Shown here piece after piece: positions 8,500 to 14,765 of a stretch of 38,266 bases of DNA. The stretch covers positions 1-38,266 of the forward strand of contig CAKSBP010000031.1 in NCBI GenBank assembly GCA_934438135.1, read 5' to 3'. The notes beneath the pieces are model-generated. The model saw only the letters and a list, made by a program, of their open reading frames with translations, did not search any database and had not been told where the DNA came from. The first letter of the stretch is position 1. Every line of letters begins with the position of its first letter. The position numbers were made by a program, and so were the translations under genes. The DNA is from an uncultured Clostridium sp. GTDB taxonomy: Bacteria; Bacillota; Clostridia; Lachnospirales; Lachnospiraceae.

Positions 8500-9495
8500 T
8501 TAAAATACATAATATAATGCTGTCATGGAATAGCCTGCCGCAACTGAACAGAAAACAACCTTATTTCCTGGCTTTGCTACTTCATTCCATGCTCTATTCA
8601 ATGCAACAATTGGACTTGTAACCCCCGTATATCCGTATTCTTTTCCCACAAATATGTACTTACCTTCACTTACCCCCATGCTTTCAAGTGTCAATAAATT
8701 ATCTGGATCTGAAAACTGAGAAAAAATATAGTAGTTTATATCATTCGGTTTTAATTCATATCGTTCCAGCAGCCTTTCAATAATAGTTGACCAGTTATCT
8801 GATAAGAAGCTGAAATCAAATGGTTTCCATTCTAGTTTTTTTTCATCATCATCGACCGAATCCTCTCTGATTCTAGAGTTTCCACAAGCAGGCATCAACA
8901 CTGTATTATGATAATTTGAATCTGTAAACACTGTTGAATCCATAAAACCTCTCTGCGTCTCTTCACTTACATTTTTCAGAATGACTGCAGCCGCACTATC
9001 TGCAAATGTAGGATATACCAGACTATCTTTTGTATTTACAACTGAACTGACAAAAAAGCTGCCTACAATCATAATATTTTTAATTCTTGTTTTGCTCTGG
9101 ACATATCTGCTGACTACATCGATTGCAGTAAGCATACCAATACAATTGCAATTCATGTCAAACACGGTATGAGCATTTTTGGCTCCCAACATTTTATTTA
9201 GCTTTAAGGCATTTGTAGGTGCCGTATATTCCGGTGTATCTGATACAAAAACAATCATATCCAGTTCCTCGGGATCCATATCAAGCTTCTCTAACACATT
9301 TTTAGCCGCTTTGCACCCCATTGTCAAAGAAGATTCCCCTGCATCAGCAAAGTATCTTTTCCTTCTCCCAAGGTATTCCATTGTAGGTTCAGCTTCAATT
9401 CCAAGCTTATGAAAATGTTCAACAAAAAATTCATTGTAAACCTTGTGTGGAGGTACATATACCCCTGTTCCACATATTACAATATTTTGATACAT
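8500..9495 (-). CDS. KAS III-like (FabH-fold) thiolase superfamily enzyme, atypical active site
   Basis: The 331-residue protein has the thiolase/KAS III fold. The nucleophile region FDMNCNCIGM aligns with FDVAAACAGF of FabH, placing Cys118 as the nucleophile. The second-half motif PHQAN of FabH is FSQFS here (Ser259 at the His position). The GNTSAAS motif is GYTGVTS (Tyr289 at the Asn position). Thus Cys is kept but the His and Asn needed for decarboxylative condensation are missing, suggesting acyl transfer, another condensation or a non-decarboxylating role. It is the first gene of a four-gene cassette with a chemoreceptor-like protein, ACP and ligase. The ATG follows GAGGAGG. Confidence 0.8.
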   Translation of the reverse strand: MYQNIVICGTGVYVPPHKVYNEFFVEHFHKLGIEAEPTMEYLGRRKRYFADAGESSLTMGCKAAKNVLEKLDMDPEELDMIVFVSDTPEYTAPTNALKLNKMLGAKNAHTVFDMNCNCIGMLTAIDVVSRYVQSKTRIKNIMIVGSFFVSSVVNTKDSLVYPTFADSAAAVILKNVSEETQRGFMDSTVFTDSNYHNTVLMPACGNSRIREDSVDDDEKKLEWKPFDFSFLSDNWSTIIERLLERYELKPNDINYYIFSQFSDPDNLLTLESMGVSEGKYIFVGKEYGYTGVTSPIVALNRAWNEVAKPGNKVVFCSVAAGYSMTALYYVF

Positions 9496-9694
9496 ATTAC
9501 TACCTCCTCATGTACAGCAGATAAATTATCATTTATATAAATTTACAATAAAAAATCATAATGCTTATCTCCTAATTTATCTTTCGTACAGAAAACCGAA
9601 CTTTTCGCATATATTTTTTTTCTTTTACAACATGTGCGTTTTATAACAAATCTATTTATGTAACTCTTATGTTAAGCATTTATAAATTAATTAT
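9496..9694 (-). other. Long A/T-rich 5' leader of the KAS III-like operon
   Basis: If the promoter at 9695-9722 is right, the operon has an untranslated leader of about 190 bases. It is very A/T rich. I saw only a weak short hairpin around 9577-9605 and no riboswitch family I recognise. Confidence 0.35.
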
Positions 9695-9722
9695 AGTATA
9701 TACTATTAAGAAATTATTTCAA
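9695..9722 (-). promoter_or_regulatory. Probable promoter of the KAS III-like/MCP/ACP/ligase operon
   Basis: TTGAAA (9722-9717), a 16-base spacer and TATACT (9700-9695) on the minus strand. A second TATAAT (9695-9690) overlaps but has no matching -35. Confidence 0.5.
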
Positions 9723-9765
9723 TACAAAAGTTTAGCATAAAAACAGGATTTTGTTAAGTATGCCC

Positions 9766-9800
9766 AAAAAAAATCACTACACAGTCGCCTATGTAGTGAT
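9766..9800 (-). terminator. Terminator of rpsF-ssb-rpsR
   Basis: ATCACTACA (9773-9781) pairs with TGTAGTGAT (9792-9800), followed on the minus strand by a run of eight T. It lies 20 bases behind the rpsR stop. Confidence 0.93.
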
Positions 9801-9820
9801 CCTATCAGATGTCAGATTTA

Positions 9821-10087
9821 TTAGTCTGTTGTATATGGCATTAAAGCGATATGTCTTGCTCTCTTAACAGCTACTGTAAGAGCTCTCTGATGTTTCGCAC
9901 AGTTACCTGTGATTCTTCTAGGAAGAATTTTTCCTCTTTCAGATACGTATCTCTTTAATTTATTGATATCTTTGTAATCAATTCCTTTGTTTTCTTTATC
10001 TGCACAGAATACACAAACTTTCTTTCTTCTGCGTCCGCCTCTTCTCTTCATTGGAGAATCGCCTCTATCACTTCTATTTGCTGGCAT
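9821..10087 (-). CDS. rpsR: 30S ribosomal protein S18
   Basis: The 88-residue basic protein has the S18 core: KVCVFCADK, then DYKDINKLKRYVSERGKILPRRITG and NCAKHQRALTVAVKRARHIALMPY. It binds with S6 on the 30S platform. The N-terminal arginine-rich extension (KRRGGRRRKK) is common in Firmicutes. It is the last gene of the rpsF-ssb-rpsR operon, 62 bases after ssb, with AAGGAGG before the ATG. Confidence 0.97.
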   Translation of the reverse strand: MPANRSDRGDSPMKRRGGRRRKKVCVFCADKENKGIDYKDINKLKRYVSERGKILPRRITGNCAKHQRALTVAVKRARHIALMPYTTD

Positions 10088-10149
10088 AACATGACCTCCT
10101 TACCTAATATCGGTTTTTCATAATCAATCAGTTCTGTATATAAGTTCTA

Positions 10150-10596
10150 CTAATTAAATGGTAACTCTTCATCAATTCCATCCGGAATATTCATAAAGCC
10201 ATCACCGACTGCCTGACTTGGTTCTGGTCTTGCTGCTGGCTGCTGATATCCACTAGCTGTATACTCAGCATTCGCCGCTTTGCTTTCTGCAAAATCCACT
10301 TCTTCAGCAATAACATCTGTTGTATAGACTCTCTGGCCTTCCTTATTAGTATAGCTTCCAGTCTGAATTCTTCCACAGATAACAACTTTCGTACCTTTAT
10401 GCAGATATTTTTCAATAAATTCTGCAATTTTTCCGAAAGAAACACAACTTATAAAATCAGCATCCTGTTCACCTTGGCGCTTAAACCTTCTATCAACGGC
10501 AAGTGTATATCTTGCAATCGCTGTAGATGATTCGCCCTGTGAATATCTGATTTCCGGATCCCTTGTCAGTCGTCCCATTAAAATAACTTTATTCAT
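10150..10596 (-). CDS. ssb: Single-stranded DNA-binding protein
   Basis: The 148-residue protein starts MNKVILMGRLTRDPEIRYS and carries an OB fold over about residues 1-105 (YTLAVDRRFKRQ, ISCVSFGKIAEF, GRIQTGSYTNKEGQRVYTTD). A Gln/Pro/Ala-rich linker follows, then the acidic tip DEELPFN, which matches the DDDLPF interaction tail with one extra residue. It protects single-stranded DNA and recruits partner proteins. It lies between rpsF (19-base gap) and rpsR, the conserved Firmicute arrangement. Confidence 0.97.
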   Translation of the reverse strand: MNKVILMGRLTRDPEIRYSQGESSTAIARYTLAVDRRFKRQGEQDADFISCVSFGKIAEFIEKYLHKGTKVVICGRIQTGSYTNKEGQRVYTTDVIAEEVDFAESKAANAEYTASGYQQPAARPEPSQAVGDGFMNIPDGIDEELPFN

Positions 10597-10615
10597 GAGG
10601 ACATTCCTCCTTCAT

Positions 10616-10903
10616 TTATGCTTCCTGTCTAACGCATAAATATCTGATAACATTTTCCATGATACGAAGGGATTGTTCTAATTCGCCTGGAACTTCGCTT
10701 TCAGATTCGAAATGGATGAAATAATAGAAGCCATCTTTCATTTTCTGAATTTCGTAAGCTAATCTCTTCTTACCCCATTCATCAACGCCAGTGATGTTAC
10801 CACCAAATTTAGTGATAGTTTCTTTTACTTTTTCTAAAGTTGCTACTCTAGCATCGTCTTCGATTTTTGCACTTACAACTAAAGCTAATTCATATTTGTT
10901 CAT
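10616..10903 (-). CDS. rpsF: 30S ribosomal protein S6
   Basis: The 95-residue protein begins MNKYELALVVSAKI and has the S6 ferredoxin-like fold, including DEWGKKRLAYEIQKMKDGFYYFIHFE and a terminal ENVIRYLCVR strand. A GTG four codons upstream (10915) lies inside the AGGAGGTG ribosome site itself, so the ATG at 10903 is chosen. First gene of rpsF-ssb-rpsR, driven by a near-consensus promoter. Confidence 0.96.
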   Translation of the reverse strand: MNKYELALVVSAKIEDDARVATLEKVKETITKFGGNITGVDEWGKKRLAYEIQKMKDGFYYFIHFESESEVPGELEQSLRIMENVIRYLCVRQEA

Positions 10904-10994
10904 AGCTATGTGCACCTCCTTTTGGTCTCTGGCTCCCTAATTAATTATTCTCATAGGGAACAAGGAAAATATATAAATTGTTTCACAGTTGTCT

Positions 10995-11023
10995 ATTCTA
11001 CCACAGCTTATCCTAAATTTCAA
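10995..11023 (-). promoter_or_regulatory. Promoter of rpsF-ssb-rpsR
   Basis: TTGAAA (11023-11018), exactly 17 bases, TAGAAT (11000-10995). The leader contains a small hairpin (TCCCTA 10934-10939 with TAGGGA 10954-10959). It could belong to an S6:S18 autoregulatory site, but I do not see the expected CCG loop motif and do not claim it. Confidence 0.8.
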
Positions 11024-11064
11024 CCCATTTTTTTAATTCTAACCTTGGTAATTCTATGTTCTTC

Positions 11065-11253
11065 TTATTCTTCTTCTGGTTTTCTGATCCCTCGGATATT
11101 TTTTTCAACAAGTTTCCGAGATAACATGATTTGATGACCACATCCTACGCACTTTAAGCGAAAATCCATTCCCACTCTTAATACTTCCCATTCCTGGTTT
11201 CCGCACGGATGTGGTTTTTTTAACTTAATAATATCCCCTAAACAAATATCCAT
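11065..11253 (-). CDS. DUF951 family small zinc-ribbon-like protein (YyzM type)
   Basis: The 62-residue protein matches the DUF951 pattern: MDICLGDIIKLKKPHPCG, then EWEVLRVGMDFRLKC, VGCGHQIMLSRK. Three Cys and nearby His residues could bind zinc. Function is unknown. It is commonly found next to rpsF-ssb-rpsR in Firmicutes, as here. AAAGGAG precedes the ATG. No terminator is seen before the rpsF promoter, so read-through into rpsF is possible. Confidence 0.88.
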   Translation of the reverse strand: MDICLGDIIKLKKPHPCGNQEWEVLRVGMDFRLKCVGCGHQIMLSRKLVEKNIRGIRKPEEE

Positions 11254-11287
11254 TAGAAACTCCTTTCTTCCAATTTAAATTTCCTTC

Positions 11288-11296
11288 ATTATATCA
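11288..11296 (-). promoter_or_regulatory. Extended -10 promoter of the DUF951 gene
   Basis: TGATATAAT on the minus strand is an extended -10 (TGnTATAAT). No convincing -35 is seen. Confidence 0.5.
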
Positions 11297-11474
11297 TGGT
11301 GTAATATAATAGGAAAATAAATTTTAAATTTTTCCTAAAACGTATTGCTTTTTATTTAAACAAGGTGTAATATTGGAGTCGTAATAAGTGGCTTTCAAAA
11401 CTACATGTTGTAATATTAATATCTTCACTACATATACTACTCTATATACATCATCTTTGAAAGGAGCGTTTTTT

Positions 11475-12143
11475 ATGAAAAACAAAAAAAGACTAAAAGA
11501 ACCAGGAAGTGCCATTACCCACTTCATTGGGATGCTTATGGCAATGTTCGCTGCTACACCTTTATTAATTAAAGCCGGAAGACAGCCGGATAAAATACAT
11601 CTTATATCGCTTTCTATTTTTATTGTTACCATGATTCTTCTTTATGGAGCCAGCACCATGTATCATTCATTGGATCTTTCACCAAAGATAAATAAAGCAT
11701 TAAAAAAGCTTGATCACTGCATGATTTTCATTATGATTGCAGGTTCATACACTCCAATCTGTCTGATTGTAGTTGGCGGGCATTTTGGCTGGTATCTATT
11801 AGGCCTTATCTGGAGTTTTGCCATAATCGGAATTATTATTAAATTTTTCTGGATTTACTGCCCAAAGTGGTTCTCCTCAGTTATTTATATTGCCATGGGA
11901 TGGACCTGCGTACTTTGCTTCACCCAGATTTTAAACAATCTTTCGGCTACTGCATTTGGATGGCTGATTAGCGGCGGTATTATTTATACGCTTGGTGGCA
12001 TTATCTATTCCCTCAAACTGCCACTATTTGAGAGCCGTCATAAAAATTTCGGCATGCATGAAATCTTTCATCTTTTTGTAATCGGCGGAAGCATTTGCCA
12101 TTTTGTACTGATGTATCAGTTTGTTTCCTGCATGGCTGTTTAA
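11475..12143 (+). CDS. trhA: PAQR-family membrane protein TrhA (hemolysin III)
   Basis: The 222-residue protein has seven predicted membrane helices and the PAQR/hemolysin III signatures: EPGSAITHFIGM, ASTMYHSL, LDHCMIFIMIAGSYTP and the C-terminal HEIFHLFVIGGSICHF. The conserved His/Ser/Asp set for a metal site is present. Bacterial members are linked to membrane fluidity homeostasis; the hemolysin name is historical. An upstream in-frame ATG (11388) has no ribosome site, whereas AAGGAG (11461-11466) precedes the ATG at 11475. Monocistronic, facing the secreted-protein gene, with a shared terminator. Confidence 0.92.
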   Translation: MKNKKRLKEPGSAITHFIGMLMAMFAATPLLIKAGRQPDKIHLISLSIFIVTMILLYGASTMYHSLDLSPKINKALKKLDHCMIFIMIAGSYTPICLIVVGGHFGWYLLGLIWSFAIIGIIIKFFWIYCPKWFSSVIYIAMGWTCVLCFTQILNNLSATAFGWLISGGIIYTLGGIIYSLKLPLFESRHKNFGMHEIFHLFVIGGSICHFVLMYQFVSCMAV

Positions 12144-12162
12144 ACAAATTATTCTTAGTACA

Positions 12163-12208
12163 AAATAAGAACCAAGCCTGGCATTTCTGTCTGACTTGGT
12201 CCTTGTTT
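12163..12208. terminator. Bidirectional terminator between trhA and the secreted-protein gene
   Basis: ACCAAG (12170-12175) pairs with CTTGGT (12195-12200), with weaker inner pairing, flanked by A-rich and T-rich tails on both strands. Confidence 0.65.
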
Positions 12209-13488
12209 TATTTTCTATTCTTTACATTCACATTGACAATTCCATTTGCATCTGCTGTTTTCTTTGTGAACTTCACATAATAGGTTCCCGCTGGCAGTGT
12301 CTTTGCAGAAGAGTTATAATAGCTTACGGAATATGGTGTAAAATAAGTAGACTGAGCAATTCCGTTATTTAAAGTATCTGTTCCATAGCTGCTTCCTTTG
12401 GCATCAAAAAACTCGATTTTCGCCTGACCGGATGTAAAACTGGAATCTACATTCAAATAAATCTTCTGAGTTGTAGGATTTGTAAACTTAAAATAATATG
12501 TTTTCTTTGTACTGTCATTTAAAAACAGCAGCGCTGACTTTGTTTTTCCGTTAAGCTTTAAAACTCCTGCTTTTGACCAGCCTGCCCCAGAACTGTCTGT
12601 TACGGTTTCCTTATCCGTTTCAGCTACAACATAGCCTACCGGTGCCTTTACACGAAGATAATAAATCCCTTTCTTTAATATATAGAAGACTTTTCCACTT
12701 TCACGTTTGATATATTCCTGCTTAGCAATTGCTTCTTTTTTACTATTACATAATGTCACGTAAGAATGACTATCTGTTGTAATCTGAGTCATTACTTTTG
12801 CTGCATTGCCATAGACATGAATTTTATAATAAATCGGTTTGCCTGCTGACAGAATAGAAGAAATAACACTTACATTATTTGTAAGTTCTACATTACTGTT
12901 ACTAACAAGTCCAAATACACCACAGAATAAAGTATCTTCCTCTGCTGCATAGGCAGACTTATTGATTTTGAGATAATAGGTACCTGCTTTCTTTATCGTT
13001 GCCTGTCTGTCAGTGCTCTTTACTGCTGCTGTGCATGTTTTATTGCTATACAGCCCAAATCCACTGTCCATAACGCCATCATCACTGCTTTTTGCAAGAG
13101 AATAAATCAAAACCCCTGCTCTGTTAATATGTATTGGTACAACTGTGTTAAATGCATATGCTGTCGGTACAGAAAAATAGAATGTATTCAGCTTAGTTGC
13201 TTTGAATTCTGAAAACTTTGAATAATAATACGGCGTTGCCTTGCTTACTTCATTCATGTTTTTATCGTAAATCAAAACACTGCTGGATGAATTTACGGTA
13301 TCTGCTAATGTCTTCGCTCTTTGTAATTCTGGCTTCACTGCCGCCTTATCCAAATTTGCAGCTACACCACTTTCGACTGCCTGTCCAAATGACTTATTGC
13401 CAGCTGACTTGGCGAAAATATCAAATTCCGGCATCAGACATAAAGCAGCAATCAATATGATAGACAAAAACATTTTTAATTTTTTCAT
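12208..13488 (-). CDS. Secreted protein with repeated PPC-like beta-sandwich modules
   Basis: The 426-residue protein starts with a signal peptide (MKKLKMFLSIILIAALCLM..., cleavage near FAKSAG). The rest is beta-rich with recurring GxYYxK-type strands: KAGTYYLKINKSA, KKGIYYLRVKAP and PAGTYYVKFTKKT. This spacing resembles three bacterial pre-peptidase C-terminal (PPC) modules without any catalytic domain. I do not recognise a specific function; carbohydrate or wall binding is a guess. An ATG 16 codons upstream (13536) lacks a ribosome site; AAGGAGG precedes the ATG at 13488. A candidate structured RNA with a terminator lies about 135 bases upstream and may control it. Confidence 0.8.
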   Translation of the reverse strand: MKKLKMFLSIILIAALCLMPEFDIFAKSAGNKSFGQAVESGVAANLDKAAVKPELQRAKTLADTVNSSSSVLIYDKNMNEVSKATPYYYSKFSEFKATKLNTFYFSVPTAYAFNTVVPIHINRAGVLIYSLAKSSDDGVMDSGFGLYSNKTCTAAVKSTDRQATIKKAGTYYLKINKSAYAAEEDTLFCGVFGLVSNSNVELTNNVSVISSILSAGKPIYYKIHVYGNAAKVMTQITTDSHSYVTLCNSKKEAIAKQEYIKRESGKVFYILKKGIYYLRVKAPVGYVVAETDKETVTDSSGAGWSKAGVLKLNGKTKSALLFLNDSTKKTYYFKFTNPTTQKIYLNVDSSFTSGQAKIEFFDAKGSSYGTDTLNNGIAQSTYFTPYSVSYYNSSAKTLPAGTYYVKFTKKTADANGIVNVNVKNRK

Positions 13489-13620
13489 TGTCTTATCCTC
13501 CTTTTTACTATCGTATTGTAACACTTGGCCAATCATTCCACAATATGAGATTTTCCTAGAGGTGATTCATCTTAATCTCTTCTATTTCTTGATGAAATTC
13601 CCAATCTATTTAACCTATAC

Positions 13621-13781
13621 AAAAAGGGGTGCCCTTCTAATAGAAAAGCACCCTGATTTATAATGAAGCAGCCGATAGAACTGTGAATTATCATGAAATA
13701 CAGGAGCTTATTCTGCGTAAAAATTTACGGCTGCTGATTTTTCCTATGTAGAAAGCTCCTGTCTTTTCTTAAGCTGTACTC
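13621..13781 (-). ncRNA. Candidate pseudoknotted RNA with terminator
   Basis: On the minus strand two perfect helices interleave. ACAGGAGCTT (13762-13753) pairs with AAGCTCCTGT (13709-13700). AGCAGCCG (13735-13728), inside the loop of the first, pairs with CGGCTGCT (13674-13667). A small hairpin CGTAAA/TTTACG sits between. A terminator follows: GGGTGC with GCACCC (13653-13648 and 13632-13627) and then TTTTT. TATAAT at 13793-13788 could start the transcript near 13781. No known riboswitch or sRNA family was recognised. It is either an independent sRNA or a leader attenuator for the secreted-protein gene. Confidence 0.6.
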
Positions 13782-13827
13782 TACTTTATTATACGCATTT
13801 AGAACAGAATGTTTCCCCTCAATAACC

Positions 13828-13868
13828 AAAAAGCCTTCAGACAGGAAGTTCTGCCTAAAGGCCTTTTC
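13828..13868 (-). terminator. Terminator of the M23-like gene
   Basis: An imperfect long stem (AAGGC...AGGCAG on one arm, CTGTCTGAAGGC on the other) is followed by TTTTT on the minus strand, directly behind the M23-like gene's stop codon. Confidence 0.8.
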
Positions 13869-14663
13869 TTATTTTAATAGATACATTGGATTGACTGTTT
13901 TTTTGTTCTGCTCTACTTCAAAGTAAAGATTAGGACCTTCTACAACATAATATTTCGTAGGTTTTGCGATTTTGCCCAAATCAGCTCCCTGCTCTACCAC
14001 ATCACCTTTTTGAACAGTAACATTTTTCAGTTGTCCGTAAGTCAGAGTATAGTTATCTCCAATGGACATTTTTACAGTAAGACCGGTCTCTTCGTTTTTA
14101 CTTATACTGGTAATAACACCTTTTGCAGCACTTTTTACTGCTGCACCTTCTTCCGCACCGATAATGACCGCTGGATTACATTTATACTGGCACAGTGTCG
14201 CAAAATAAATTCCTTTGTCTTCGCTGTAGTTCATGATTACATTGCCGGATACCGGCCATGTAAGGCCTTTTTCTTCATTAAATTTGAGACTGCCTAAAAC
14301 CGAAGTACCATTTCCCATAACGGCAACGGAAGCTGGTTCATCGGAAGCTTTTGCAGACTCGCTGTCCGTTTTATTTTCCGGCTCCTCTGCTGCATCAGCG
14401 ACATCATATTCAATGGAATTTTCTCCTGACTTTGTTAAATCGCCCTGTTTGTCTGTATTACTTTCTGCATCCTGCTGAACTGGTTTCTTACTTACAGTTG
14501 TATTTTCAGCAATAGGCTTACTTAGGTCTGTTGCATCTTTTTTATCATTTATACCCGTTATGTTAAAACAAACTGCACAAATGCAAACGACAACTAATAC
14601 CCCAGATAACATCCAAACATAAAAACCTTTGTTTTTTAGTTTATCATTTTGTCCTTTCACCAT
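13869..14663 (-). CDS. Membrane-anchored degenerate M23 protein, SpoIIQ-like
   Basis: The 264-residue protein has one N-terminal membrane anchor (about 15-37), an acidic Ser/Asp/Glu linker and a C-terminal M23/LytM fold beginning GLTWPVSGNVIMNYS. The catalytic positions are altered. The HxxxD region reads NPAVIIGAEEGA, the usual YxHL is YGQL, and the terminal HxHF-type motif is NLYFEV. It is therefore probably not an active endopeptidase. Size, anchor and fold fit SpoIIQ, the forespore half of the SpoIIQ-SpoIIIAH channel. A sigma-F-like promoter (14679-14707) supports this. The start is ATG at 14663 (AGAGGTGAT upstream); nine more in-frame codons reach 14690. An M23 wall-binding protein of other function remains possible. 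Confidence 0.7.
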   Translation of the reverse strand: MVKGQNDKLKNKGFYVWMLSGVLVVVCICAVCFNITGINDKKDATDLSKPIAENTTVSKKPVQQDAESNTDKQGDLTKSGENSIEYDVADAAEEPENKTDSESAKASDEPASVAVMGNGTSVLGSLKFNEEKGLTWPVSGNVIMNYSEDKGIYFATLCQYKCNPAVIIGAEEGAAVKSAAKGVITSISKNEETGLTVKMSIGDNYTLTYGQLKNVTVQKGDVVEQGADLGKIAKPTKYYVVEGPNLYFEVEQNKKTVNPMYLLK

Positions 14664-14678
14664 TATCACCTCTGCTAG

Positions 14679-14707
14679 TATTCTTTCCATATATAATAGC
14701 TTTATTC
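14679..14707 (-). promoter_or_regulatory. Sigma-F-like promoter of the SpoIIQ-like gene
   Basis: GAATA (14707-14703), 14 bases, GGAAAGAATA (14688-14679). The -10 fits the sigma-F pattern GGnnAnAATA; the -35 has one mismatch to GYATA. The spoIIR promoter in this window has the same spacing. Confidence 0.5.
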
Positions 14708-14765
14708 ACTAGCAAAATGGATTTTTTCACAAATCTTTTCAGCAGAAAGATATGTCGGAGCCCCC

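Noticed and set aside
5061..9495. Housekeeping fatty-acid synthesis cluster (fabH-acpP)
   Set aside because: The ACP motif is GLTS rather than DSL, the KAS III-like enzyme lacks the FabH His and Asn, and no fabD/G/F/K genes are adjacent.
9520..9570. Short leader-peptide frame (MIFYCKFI) in the KAS III-like operon leader
   Set aside because: An eight-codon frame in A/T-rich sequence is expected by chance, and no terminator or antiterminator pair accompanies it.
10921..10994. S6:S18 autoregulatory leader before rpsF
   Set aside because: Only a small hairpin is present, and the expected CCG-containing binding motif is not visible, so it is not called as an element.
13397..13663. 88-codon plus-strand frame over the start of the secreted-protein gene
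   Set aside because: It has no ribosome site and overlaps a clear signal-peptide gene and the structured RNA.
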